Source of the DNA: Calliopum simillimum
Taxonomy: Eukaryota; Arthropoda; Insecta; Diptera; Lauxaniidae
Length of the DNA stretch: 64,000 nucleotides
Direction: 5' to 3'
NCBI GenBank assembly: GCA_951812925.1
Contig: OX638369.1
Coordinates: 20,179,329 to 20,243,328 of the forward strand
Made by a program: the position numbers and the translations under genes
Notes under the pieces: model-generated
What the model was told of the DNA's origin: nothing
The model's database searches: none
What the model saw: only the letters and a program-made list of their open reading frames with translations
Shown here: piece by piece, positions 10,931 to 22,139 of the stretch
How positions within the stretch are numbered: the stretch's first letter is position 1
How the letters are laid out: each line of letters opens with the position of its first letter

Positions 10931-12655
10931 CTTCCTTCATGAAAACTATATTTCAAATTAAAGCAAACTGTAAGCTTAAAATTTAAAAATCTGTTGTTTG
11001 TCCACACAAAACTACAATAGGAAAAGATTTATAAAAAAATTCAAAACAATCTGGAATTTTGATAGTCGATTAAGCATACTTCCTCACATATTATATTGAA
11101 AAATTACGAAAATCTGAATATATTTTTGTATTAATATTTAAGTTTTCGATATTTTTATTCATAGTACCGCTAATTAAGCAGCAAGCGGCAACCACAGGAT
11201 AACTCTTTCAAACAAATACATTCTTTGTGGAAGGGACAAATTTGCATGTTATAAACCAAACTACAATGATCATCATAGAACTTAGCGGAACCAAACTATG
11301 TGTACTACTCATAACCCATCAGTTTTAGATTTTTTCACAATGTAATTTCTGCAAAAAAAGTTAAAAAAAATTGCCAGTTAGGTCAAAAAAATGAGGGCGA
11401 GTTTCAAGTTTATCAATTCAAGTCAATTTATTTGTGTAACAAAAATTTGTGCATAAGAGTTAATGTTTTAAATGTCAATGCATCTTCTGTAAATGAGAGT
11501 ATCATGAGCAATTTATCTGGTAATGTAGAAACAAAAAACCGAATTTATAGATGTCATGTATTGAAGCCGCTCAGATACCGATACAAAGAATAACATTTAA
11601 ACACATTTCAAAGCAGATTTTGTCTGGGTAGACCCATAAGCTTATCTGAGGCTTAGCTTAAGCGTAGACTGGGTTACTGTTGTCGTCAGCAAGTTTTCTA
11701 AGGATACAAATATGAACAACGGTTAAGCATCTTGTTCGTCCTTTTGCAACAAAATCTATGTTAAATTCTGTTCCAATCGCTTAAAAATGTTTTACAGAGC
11801 CAGTGATGAAAATATTACCACTGACACTATGCACTTAAGTTGCAAAACGATTTTTTCATATACACACATATGCACATGTGTACGTTGCAGTGTTCACACA
11901 TATTGAGTGTTTTTGTGTATGTGTAAATGTTTATGTTAGAAAAACACTTTGCCTAAAGCTTCCTGTTGTTGCAGCAAAACCAACCAGCCAGCCAGTAGTG
12001 GCTTGCTGTTACCTGCTCCTGCTGCCGTTGCCGTCGTTGCATCCTGACTCGCTGCAATTTGTTTTTATAAATTATTTTTTGTTTTTTTTTTAACATGCTG
12101 TAAGGTGAATAAGTTGTTGTAATTGTTTAAGTTTTTGTTCGTTGCTGATGTTGTTGATATCCTTTTTTTTTTTGTTATGTTTCTCATAGCTGCTATTGTT
12201 GTAACGTTATTATTTTTATTGCCAAGTAAAACCAACAAGTGAAATTCCCAATTTTCTGTTTTTTATTCTTTACTTTTTGCTTTATTTACATGCACTCATT
12301 TGTTTGTGTGTATGTATAATTGTGTTTGTGTTTGTAACATTTAAATTTAAAGGAAGTTTAAAATTGCTAAATAACTCAAAATGTAGACATTTGCACCAGA
12401 TGTGCGCCATGACGACGGTGTTAAATAAATTTTCCAAATTGTTTATGAAAAGATGTTGGTAAATAGTGGCGCTGCTGAAATCGTTGGAAGGGAGCATCAA
12501 AAAAAGAGAGGTAATTTTAAATTGGATGTAAATATTTAAGTCTACTTTGAGGAAAGTAGGATGCTACATATGCATGTAAATGGGGTATTTTTTATTCGTC
12601 AGATTTACACTTTAAAAATTGTTTTTTATCTTATATTATTTATTTATGGATAAAC
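10931..12655. other. No gene seen
   Basis: AT-rich, with CTG/TTG-type and TG-rich simple sequence around 11.88-12.1 kb and 12.3 kb. Open frames are below 75 codons and lack motifs. Confidence 0.5.
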
Positions 12656-12659
12656 CCGG

Positions 12660-13660
12660 AAGGAATGGCACCCTCAGGTGATATGGCACCCCTTTAAATT
12701 TTGATACTTTCAACATTCAAAGTATTTCAATGTGGACATGTTTTAATTCAGTTACACGAGCGACTTCGTCGTGAGTACATCGTTTAGCTGTAGTTGTTGT
12801 CATAACCTGTGATCAAGATTTTAAAAAACAATTGGGACTGAAAACGGTTGACTTTTTTTGCATAGCTACATATCAAGAGTTGAGTTCTTGAAACAGTTAT
12901 GTATACGATGCATTCATTTTCGGATGAATACGAGCACGAGTGAACAGGCTTATTCGTTTCGTGGCACTTTTATTCCATGTACGAGTATACCAAAAAGTAG
13001 AAATGGCACCCAATTACTGAGGGTGGTATGGCTGCGGTGCCGTTTCTCCTTTTGCATGTTGGGAGTGCAAATATGACGCAATTGAACTTGCTGTCACTAC
13101 AAAATCATAGAATTTTAGTCAGATGTGATCTTCAATTCATTTTAGCCTGATAAATTTAAGATTGTCTCTAATATTTCAGAAAACACTGTGAAAACTTTGA
13201 ATACAAGTGTCATACAGCATAAATGGTACTATGTAAAATCATGCCTGTACCAACGACTTCAAAAAAATCTAGACTGAACACAAGAAAACAAACGGCAAGA
13301 ATTCTAACGTCTTCTGATAATATGGTTGGATATTGAAGGACTTCCAACAAAACCACTAAACCAGATGATTGTTTCGAATGCGTAATTGTGCCGTATGTGA
13401 TCACTTGAAACATGTACTCAAAGGCGAAAACATACAAAAACTTTAGCAACAAAAACTTAAAAGCCACCTAGGGTGCCATATTACCCACAGTCTTGGACGA
13501 TTTGGTATTTAATAGAACTTTCTTTAAGTGGAAAAAAACATACTTGCAATAATTTTTAATTTAGCTGAAGTACTTTTTGTTTTGCCTTAAGTTAATTAAG
13601 GAATAAAAATGTCTTTTAATTTTGATTTTATAGCAGTTTAACAAGAAAGGTGCCATAACT
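12660..13660. mobile_element. Decayed DNA element with ATGGCACC ends (tentative)
   Basis: ATGGCACC-type sequence at 12663-12670 and 12680-12690, and its reverse complement at 13470-13478 and 13648-13656, suggest inverted ends. On + at 13276-13420, short in-frame pieces (RKQTARILTSSDN, then TKPDDCFECVIVPYVIT after a shift) look protein-derived and broken by stops and frameshifts. They vaguely recall the C-terminal linker of pogo/jerky-type transposases. The family is not established. Confidence 0.25.
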
Positions 13661-14061
13661 CCTTCTAACATCTATTCAGTGATTAGCAAACTCACACATT
13701 TGTCCAATTTATGCATTCTTTGTCAGAAAAGTTAACTCAAACGAACTTTTGAGCTGCTCTAGGCCATTCAGATAATGTTCCAGAATTTTTTGGACTTTTA
13801 GTCTTCTTTGCTCTTAATGCTCGAAAGTGGTTTTTAAGATTGAAAATGCTTCCATTTTTGACTGAATAACTATGTTTTGGTTCGAAAAGTTCTGCTCTTT
13901 CTAGAGCGTTTTTTTGTTTTTTCAATTTGATTGGAGAGCGCTTCTCTTGGCTGGGCTTTTTGTTTGAATTTTATGGCTAGGGAGCCCTTTTTTGGTTTGA
14001 GAGCACTGTCTTTAGCCTTTTAACTTTCTTATAAGCATTGCTGTATTTTGGAAATACGTAA
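13661..14061. other. No gene seen
   Basis: About 400 bases rich in 'agagcg/gagctc' and 'ttttttgg' words. A 62-codon minus frame has no recognisable motif. Confidence 0.4.
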
Positions 14062-14791
14062 GCTGCTATATATATTTCTGGCCTAGGCAATACTAAGTTT
14101 TGCCTGGTGCAATCTGACATTTCCATTGAAAAGTTTGACATTTTTTAGCATAAACGTACTCACAACGTTGTGATGTACAAGTGCTATTTGTTTTGTTTAC
14201 AGTGAGTTAAGAAAATCAATTTTTCCATTGTTAATTTCAGCGATTGATAAATTATAGGGATTCCAACGAGAACAAACGTTTTTTACAACTAAGTGTTCGT
14301 GCAAAATCGAATGTATTGGAATTGAACTAATGTGCAAGGGTGCCTCTATCTCACAATATGCCATATGACGATCTTGCATGATCAGTTCATGCACTGTATC
14401 GATGTTTTGTAGCACAACAACTGATTTTGGACGACCTTCACGGAATTCGTCTTTGAGCGAGTGTCGACCACGATTGAAGTATACCAGTTTTTCACAGTGC
14501 TATAAAATGGTGCTTCATCGCCATACAAAGATTTAAGTTCATCGATGCACTCTTGCCGTGATAATCCACGTCGAAAGTTGTGAAAAATTATCGCAAGAAA
14601 ACGTTCACGAGTTAATTTCATTTTTTTGCCAAATTGATTTTTTCAAGTCACTGTAAGCAACACAAATGATGGTCGTATGTCAAAACGTTCTGAGTACGTT
14701 TATGCTAAAAAATGTCAAGCTTTCCAATAGAAATGTCAGATTACACCTGCCAAAACTTAGTTTTGCCTAGGCCAGAAATATATATAGCAGC
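14062..14791 (-). mobile_element. Mariner deletion derivative with ~107-bp terminal inverted repeats
   Basis: The outer arms 14062-14169 and 14685-14791 are inverted copies, roughly 90% alike. Both begin GCTGCTATATATATTTCTGG from the outside and end at ACGTACTCA(C/G)AACGTT. Between them, on the minus strand, lies the N-terminal part of a mariner transposase. The catalytic domain is missing, so this is an internally deleted, non-autonomous copy. Outer flanks are 'tacgta' on the left and 'acgtac' on the right, so a TA duplication is plausible but not certain. Confidence 0.75.
14197..14621 (-). pseudogene. Truncated mariner transposase (DNA-binding half only)
   Basis: Reading leftwards from 14621, the protein starts MKLTRERFLAIIFHNFRRG, followed by the helix-turn-helix region typical of mariner N-termini (RQECIDELKSLYGDEAP, STVKNWY). 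A one-base shift just after KNWY (near 14480) moves the frame. The second frame continues with RGRHSLKDEF, ELIMQDRHMAY and SIHSILHEHLVVKNVCSRW, the second DNA-binding region, and ends soon after. No D,D(34)D catalytic motif follows. In an intact mariner this would be about the first 140 of some 345 residues. It lies between long inverted repeats and is surely non-functional as a transposase. Confidence 0.8.
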
Positions 14792-14942
14792 CCACGTACT
14801 TTTTAAGCTGGAGAGCTCTCTTTAAGACTCGCGCAGGTTTTTTTTTTACATGTGAGTGACGCAAAGTAAAACATACTTGTATACTCTGAGGATCAATTTT
14901 CGAGGTCAAGGCATATTTCTGCGCCAGCTTTTCTCATAACTA

Positions 14943-16429
14943 CATAGTACAAGCTAATAGAGGTGTTTTAAGAATGTATGGAGATCCTTAGTAACAACAT
15001 TTGGAAAAAAAATTGAGTTTGCAAAAAAAAATTTTGGGGGTGGGGTGAGGGTAAAGGTTTATGCATCGAGGTCTAAGGTGAAAGAAAAAAAGAAAAAATT
15101 TACATACAGCCCTACAAATGTTTAGGGGTCACCTCTAGAGGGGTCAAATGTATGACCGACCCACATTAATTTTCCCTTTCCCTATCTCTAACCCCTAAGG
15201 GGGCTCCCATACAAAATTGGCATTTTTAGGAAATCGACCCCCACCACTCCTTGAGTGCCCCTAGAAGGGTCAAATGCATGACTGATCCCTAATATTTTTT
15301 CCTCTTCAACATTTTTTCCCTACATACTTACCCTGTATCTCTGACTCTTTAGGGGACTCCCATACAAAACAGATGTAATAGACATGAAAAATATGGAAAG
15401 GAAATCATCAAATAGGCCCATAACTGCCCAGAAGTCACTCCTGGAGGAGTCAAATATATGACCGACCCCCAGTACCCCCCCCTCCAAAGTTTTTTCTCAG
15501 CATACCTACCCCTTATTTCCAATCTTTAAGTGGGCTCCCATACAAAGTTACTGTTTTTATATAAAATGCCCCCTCTGCCCTAACTGGCACACGTGTACTC
15601 CTAGAAGGGTCAAATGTATGACTGACCCCATTATTTTTTCGGGCCCTATTTTTTTTTTTCCACATACTTACCCCCTATTTTCAACCCTGAAAGGGGCTGC
15701 CATACAATTTTTTTTTTTTATAAATTTTCCTAGAAATAATGGAGGTCGGTGATACAATTGGCCCTTCTAGGAGTACACGTGTGCCAGTTAGGGCAGTGGG
15801 GGCAGTTTTTAAAAAAAACGTAACTTTGTATGGGAGCCCCCTTAAGGATTGGAAAGGGGTAGGTAAGCGTGAAACTTTAGAGGGGGGTAGGTCAAATATT
15901 TGACTCCTCTAGAAGAGACTCCTGGGCAGTTATGGGCCTATTTGACGATTTCCTTTCCATATTTTTTATGTCTATGACGCCAGTTTTGTATGGGAGCCCC
16001 CTAAAGAGCTAGAGATAGAGGGTAAGTACGGTGGGAAAACATATTGGGGAGGAAAAAATATTAGGGGCCGGACATACATTTGACCCTTCTAGGGGCACCC
16101 TGGGAGTGCTGGGGGTCGATTTCCTAAAAATGCCAATTTTGTATGGAAGCCCCCTTAGGGGCTTGTTAAAAATGTTGGGGGAGAAAAAATAATGTGGGGC
16201 GGTCATTCATTGGAACCCTCTAGAGGTGGCCCCTCATGTAGGTCTGTAAGAAAATTGTTTCTCCTTTTCTCTCATCTTTGGCCTCGATGCGCCAACCTTT
16301 ACCCTCACCCCACCCCCAAAATTTTTTTTGCAAACTAATTTTTTTTTCCAACCTCACAAAATTGAGGGGTGTTAAGTATCAAAATCCAAAATTCATGCAC
16401 TAAAACACCCCTAACAAGCTATGTCTATG
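14943..16429. mobile_element. Modular foldback element, about 1.5 kb
   Basis: The left half (14943-15613) is an inverted copy of the right half (15758-16429). Outer ends read CATAG...TAGAGGTGTTTTA and, inverted, CATAG...TAGGGGTGTTTTA. Both halves contain GGGGGTGGGGTGAGGGTAAAGG. Each arm is built of roughly 200-bp modules that each carry a GGGGCTCCCATACAAA-type word and a CTAGAAGGGTCAAATGTATGA-type word. A loop of about 145 bp separates the arms. There is no coding sequence; the 65-codon minus frame at 16.0-16.2 kb is a by-product. The structure resembles Foldback/TIR-type non-autonomous elements. Superfamily unknown. Confidence 0.75.
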
Positions 16430-18640
16430 ATACTGATGAACAAGCTAAGATCAAACACCAAGACCATAGCAGTCTTAGTCTTGACCTTGCATATTGAGTC
16501 TTGTTTTTAATATTGAGTCTTGTTCTTGCTGTTGATTTTGGTCATAAAGTATTGGTCTCGGTCTTTGTCTAGAAAAAATTTGTAGAGATAATTGATTATT
16601 TAAAATTTCCGAACCATATTTTTCCAAAGCTGTTGGGTTTTTAAGATGCCAAATTTAAAATTGAGAGATGATTTTATCTTCAAAACGGACGTAAAACACC
16701 TATCAACTATAAAATACCAAGACTGAAAAGCAGTCTTGGTCTTGACGATTATCGTGTGCAATAATATCAGTGTCTTGGACTTGGGTTCGAAAAATTACCA
16801 AGAACAAGACTCAAAACCAAGACTTATTTTGCTCATCACTGATCTATGAAATTTAGTAGATAAGTGTTAAATAACAGTGCCACACACTGCTCCTTTCTTT
16901 TGAGTGCACTTCTCTTAACATGCCCCTACTACTTAATCTGTCGAACTGTTCATGGCACAGAAGTATTTTAGGCCTCTTTTCATATATTGCCACAAGTTGG
17001 CCAGTTCTTCAGTTTTTTGATCTCTCTGATATTATGATTAAAGCACTATTTCATTGTAAAACTTTTTAGAAGGTTTCTACATAGTTCCTGCTGACAATTT
17101 CAAAGCACAAATTTAAAAAATTCAAGCAAAATTCAATATTCACGAAGCACCAATGCATATTCCATTGTTAAACCATAATTAACGAGATCAAAAAATGTTC
17201 AAAATCTTTTCAAGTAACAGAAATTCAACAAATAATTTTCATCATAAATCAACTAAACTGCTGACATATGGATGTATGGCTAAAGATACAGCTTAAAGTA
17301 TGAAATATTTGAAATTTTCAAGTTATTGCATTTTAATATTGTCTCATTTTCATTTAACTAACGTTGGTCTCTCGAACTCATTCCAAAAAAAAAAAAAAAA
17401 AAAAATACAAAAGAAGGTCACGATTGTATAAATACAAAATGAGCACGGGAATGAACGAAGAAGTACTTACACGTAGAAGAACCACCAGCTTAGAAAGGAC
17501 ACGTTCCTCTTGTTATTATTCAATGCGAAATGAACACGAGCACAAGGACAAATGACCCATCTCTATCCCTTGGCAAAAGCATTTTCAATGAACTTTTAGT
17601 TTGTATTTAATTTGAATATTACAAGGAAATGCCCTTCAAGTTATTACTGCTGCTGCTACTTCAGTTGGGAGCGAGCACAATGGAAGAAGAAGAAGAGCAA
17701 AACAAAACGAAGATGATTAAGAAGTTGAGCAAAGAAGATAAAATAAAAACATTCATTTAAGATATTAAGGCGATTTAGTCCATTGTGTACAGAAGTTGCA
17801 AGAAATTGATAAAATTTATGAATGTGGCGAAAACTTTTCATACAGGATAACAAGGTATATTGTAATAACATGAAGGATATTGAAGGTATTTGTATTGAAG
17901 AAAGTTCCTACTACCTTTTGACTCATGAAAATGTTTTATTTTAGAATGGCATACATACTATATACAATGGGTTAACACTCAAAATGTTCATCACAGAGAA
18001 AGCAATTCAAATGGAATGAAGTAAATGGTAAACAAGTCCACACGCTGTAGCACAGCTGACAGCACAAGGATATACACCAAAACATTTACTTAATGCGGGA
18101 TAAGCAAATGAAGTTTGCAAAATACCGATAATTTCACATTGTCCTTTTAACGAATTACGTACAGGGCACAATATAGCGATGACAACCAACCAAACATTCG
18201 ATGACATTATGAGCAAGGCATTTAGAGAGCCATCACTTATGGTAAATTATGTGAAAAAAAAAGGAAAAAAACAAAATGAAAATGAAAATGCCACAGTCTT
18301 GTTTTCGTCGTCCTTTTTTTTTTTTCATTTTAATAAACAACAACTACCAATTTTCGTTTTTCCTTTTTAATAAATTTTCATTGATTCTTTATTATATTAT
18401 TTGCTATCGTTTGGCAAACGATGGAAAAAAATTTCCCAAGAGAATAAACGCGGAAGAGGACAACAGCAAACACAATTGTTTGAGCTTCATTGAGTGCGTG
18501 TCCTTTAAATACCCTACAGCAGGTGTATGTGCGATTTTTTTAATATTTGTAATATACAAAGAAAGACTCGGGACAGGTAACAGAACTGGCTTGAAACATC
18601 CTGATTATATAAGAAAATTTAGCAATAAAGCATTATTTGG
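16430..18640. other. No gene seen
   Basis: Contains a TTGAGTCTTG/AAGACTCAA-rich patch (16.44-16.83 kb) with weak internal inverted repetition and an A-rich run at 17385-17405. Frames up to 139 codons (18276-18695 +) are Phe/Lys-rich and show no domain. Confidence 0.45.
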
Positions 18641-18699
18641 CCACTCTAAAAATTTATTTGGGTGTTTTTCTCTAAAGTTTCGATATATAGTTTGAAATA

Positions 18700-19231
18700 A
18701 GAAAAAATTTTTGAAAAAACAATTGGAGAACTTCAAAAACTAGGTGGCAACCCTAAACATTTACATAAGATACGGAAGTTAAGCAAAGAAAATTTTGGAA
18801 AAAACGAGATGACAACCCTCAAATTTTTTATGGGTATTCGATATGTGAAAAGAAAAGTATGATTTGAAATAACTTAAGAAACAAATCATGTGAAAATTCT
18901 GACAGATTAGGTGGAAACCTTAAAAATTAACTTAAAATTTTTAAATTGAAAAATATAATATAATATAACTGAGCGCATAAGAAAATTGAGAGAGGAAATT
19001 TAAAAAAAAGTGGTGTTCTAAAGTATTGATATATGAATATATTTAAAGAAACGTTTGAGTAGTATGAAATTTTGTATAAAACAAAGTGATAACTCTAAGA
19101 AACGTAAAATTCTTTGATTGAAAAATATTACTTTGGGGATAAGAAACTTCTAAAAAAAAAATTTGACAAAAAATTTGGTGGCAACCCTAAAAATTAAAAT
19201 CAACGTTTTTCGCTGTAAAATTTTGATATAT
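18700..19231. repeat. Degenerate tandem array (left part), TGGCAACCCTAAA units
   Basis: The words GGTGGCAACCCTAAA, AAAATTTTG and TTTTGATATATG(AATATATT) recur every 130-170 bases. The array resumes unchanged in character at 21333-21500, so it was split by the element at 19232-21332. Confidence 0.65.
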
Positions 19232-21332
19232 GGGTGATTCTCAGATAACTGTACTTTTTGTGTCCTCTGGCGATTTCACCTATACAGTAGGCTTTTTTTC
19301 ACAAAAAATTACGCTATAAATTAGAAACTATGTTTTTCTAATAGAGCGTATCAATTTTACCACCAAATATTTATTGGTCTACTTTGAAATTTTGCAAATA
19401 TACCCCAAATGTCACAAACGTGGCTTGTCCTCCCCCTACTTTTTATACACAAAACACTGAAAAACGACCAAAAAACGGAAATAGAACAGAAAACAAGTTA
19501 CTACACATATTAAGTAAATACTTAAGGCTACAATATTCTGAGCTCATCTGCAGTCTTAAATAATTTTTAGAGGGCACAATTTCGAATTGAAAACTGTCCC
19601 CTAGTTTTGAAAAAAAAAATTTCTTCAAAGCATTATGCTACTACTGCATGGTACTACTGTTTCAGTCAATAGATTGCAATACATATGCATTAGTTCTGAT
19701 CACTATCTATCACCCAAAGGTCATCATGTCAAGACGAGTAAAAAAAGAAATCTGTTTGCGTTTTATAGGGCAGTTTAGAAACAAAAGCAGTTTTTTTTTT
19801 TAAATTATGGACACAAACGTGGCACTCGGCACTCCCAGGTAGTACATTTTATTTTATGCATGAAACAATTTTTTTGTAGGATTTACATACATGACCCCAA
19901 ATTCTTTCGGAAAAATCTTGAACTCTAAAGCGTGCTTTACAATGAGCAATAAAATACAAAAATGTCACAAACGTGGCGCATCAAAAATGTCACAAACGTG
20001 GCACTTTTTATCAGTCTGCAAAAAAGATATTTCGATATAAAGTTTGAGTATACAGATGTTAAGTTGAAGGCTATTAATTATGTTTTTAATACAAAAATGT
20101 TTCTACACCATCAGAATCCTGAGTTATCCTTGCTCAAAAGTGAAAAAATCACTGTTTTGACATCTACTTAAAGCTATAGAACAAAAGCAACAAAAAGTAA
20201 AATTAATTTTTGTTAATGGATTCAGACAGCCAAATTTACTGTCAACAAGACATAATTTACCGTTTTTCAATTGCATTCCCAGCTTTTGAGTTATAAGCGC
20301 TTAAAATAAGGACATCTTTCGATAACATACAAAAGATTTTTCGAGGCCCAAAAGTTACAAAAAATCAAGTTTTATTATTTTGATCAATAACATATTTAAT
20401 TACAAAAATTTCGTGACCACGCAGACTACAATCGCATAAAAAATGACAGTTATATGCTAGATTTAGTGAATGACCCTACTAAACTATTGCTTTGCAAATT
20501 AACAGAATCAAAATTTCATCTGTTCATTCACTAAATCTACAATAGAGCCTTATTTTTTCATCCGATTTTAGCCTGCAAGGGCTTAAAATTTTTGTGATAA
20601 ATTATATTTTTGATAAAAATAATAAAAATTACCATTTTTGTTAATTTTTCGGTCCAGAAAATCCTTTGTGTGTTATTGAGAGGTATCCTTTTTTCAAAGG
20701 CTTATAACTCGGAAACTAGGAATCCAATTAAAAAACGGTAAATTATGTCTTTTTGATAATAAATTCGGCTGTTCGAATCCGTTGACAAAACTTAATTTTA
20801 CTTGTTGCTGTTTTAATTAAGTAGATGTCAAAAATGTGATTTTTTCACTTTTGAGCAAGGATAACTAAGGATACTGATGTAATAGAAAAACTCAAGATCA
20901 GATTCGTAATTAGGAGATCCTAGTCCACCATAAACGGCTATAAAAACAGAGAACAGGAAACCATTGTTGATCTTTAGGGCGATAGGGTTTAAAAAAATGG
21001 ACCACTGGAGACATGACACTGTTGCAAAATTAGTCTTGAAGTGTAAATTCGTCATAATATGCAATATATCTCTCATCAAAACGCTTCAAAACCATAATTT
21101 TTTCATACTGTGGCTAAAATGTCACAAACGTGGCAATTTGGTCACAAACGTGGCAGAAAAATTTCTTAATTTCTACCTCAAAGCCGTAAATTCACACTTG
21201 TAGTTGATCTACTTAAAAGGTGAGTTTTAAGAGTGTGTTTACATAAGATAGCATGAAGAAACTTGCAAAAATACAAAAAAATTATCTGCCAATTTTACAA
21301 CTCGAAAAAGCACAGTTATCTAAGAATCACCC
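19232..21332. mobile_element. 2.1-kb inverted-repeat DNA element with ATAT duplication
   Basis: Termini are GGGTGATTCTCAGATAACTG at 19232 and the inverted GGGTGATTCTTAGATAACTG ending at 21332. ATAT flanks both ends (19228-19231, 21333-21336). Other units of the host array read GATATATGAATATATT, which is what results if the element and one ATAT are removed. Inside is a second, longer palindrome (about 20100-20480 against 20500-20890). It includes TCCTTGCTCAAAAGTGAAAA inverted at both sides and a perfect TAGATTTAGTGAATGA pair around 20499. The word CACAAACGTGGC occurs six or seven times, always on +. No transposase is visible. Four-base duplications occur in several DNA-transposon superfamilies, so the class is unassigned. 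Confidence 0.75.
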
Positions 21333-21500
21333 ATATGAATATATTAGTAGAAATGTTTGAATTAAACGAGATTTTGTAAAAAGCAAAGTGGCAACCCTAA
21401 AAATGTATGTAAGATTTTTAGGCTAAAAAATATAACTTGGTGGCTTAGAAACTTAACAAAAAAGTAAATTTTTGGATTTTTTGCTCTAAGATTTAGATAT
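21333..21500. repeat. Degenerate tandem array (right part)
   Basis: Continues the 18.7-19.23 kb array, with GTGGCAACCCTAAAAATG at about 21389 and AAGATTTAGATATA at the end. Confidence 0.6.
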
Positions 21501-21677
21501 ATCCCCTATAGGACCAACAATTGTCTCAATAGTTCCATCTTTGGTCTTGTTATTTTGTAAGTAGACCAAAAAGAACTGCACCTAAAACTAGAATGAATTC
21601 GCTTAAATTATCAATTGTACCAAAAATGGTACAGACTGACGTAATGTTTGACAGTATGCCGACTGTGAAGAAGAGCA

Positions 21678-21742
21678 AACGATAGTGTATCGTTCTCATG
21701 ACTTGCGCTGTGTGTAGGGGCCCAGGTTCAAATCCGCCACTC
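21678..21742 (+). other. tRNA-like segment in family A copy 1 (A and B boxes)
   Basis: TAGTGTATCGT (near A box, one mismatch to TRGYNNANNGG) is followed about 37 bases later by a perfect B box, GGTTCAAATCC. In copy 2 the matching A box, TAGTGTATTGG, is perfect. The flanks do not pair into a convincing acceptor stem, so this is a tRNA-derived or tRNA-like promoter, not a tRNA gene. Confidence 0.5.
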
Positions 21743-21882
21743 GGTGATTTTCAATTCCAATTTTTAAATTTCTATTAATTTGTACACAATTTGTCTGAAG
21801 AGTCTTTGGAGCAGAAAATGAAACATGTGTCTAACATAGCCGAGGCATAAAATAATAAAAAAATTTATAAAAAAAAAAACTC

Positions 21883-21955
21883 ATTCACACCGAGATTCGA
21901 ACCCGGAACACGATGCTTAGAAATATAAAGCAAACTCTTTAGCACATTCGTCTAT
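21883..21955 (-). other. Second tRNA-like segment, facing the first
   Basis: On the minus strand, ATGTGCTAAAGAG (weak A box) is followed by GGTTCGAATCT (B box). The equivalent at 56655-56720 on + reads GGTTCAAACCT. No full cloverleaf is apparent. Confidence 0.45.
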
Positions 21956-22139
21956 GAAACCTTTTGACGTGTTTTTGTAAAACTTGTATATTAAATTAAA
22001 TTCTTTGAAATTTATGAATAAAATAAAAAAAATTGGCTCTTTACGGGTTCGAATGTAGTGCATAAGTAGACAATTGACCTTTTTCTGGTCCGAATGTATT
22101 ACATAAGGATACAATTGGTCACTCCCAATGACAAATAAT

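Larger units (their letters stand above)
21505..22135. mobile_element. Family A element, copy 1, with two facing tRNA-like segments
   Basis: Begins near GGACCAACAATTGTCTC and ends near GGATACAATTGGTC, with several sub-terminal CAATTG-type repeats (21638, 22068, 22110). A second copy in the opposite orientation lies at 56496-57203. Each copy has two tRNA-like segments that face each other around a shared AATTTCTATTAATTTGTACA core. There is no protein-coding sequence; a 78-codon minus frame at the right end is not convincing. It may be a TIR-type non-autonomous element that captured tRNA-like sequence, or a fused SINE pair. Confidence 0.6.

Noticed and set aside
21880..21905. GGTTCGAATCT as a genuine tRNA gene
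   Set aside because: No matching acceptor or anticodon stem, and the same segment recurs in a repeat family at 56.7 kb.
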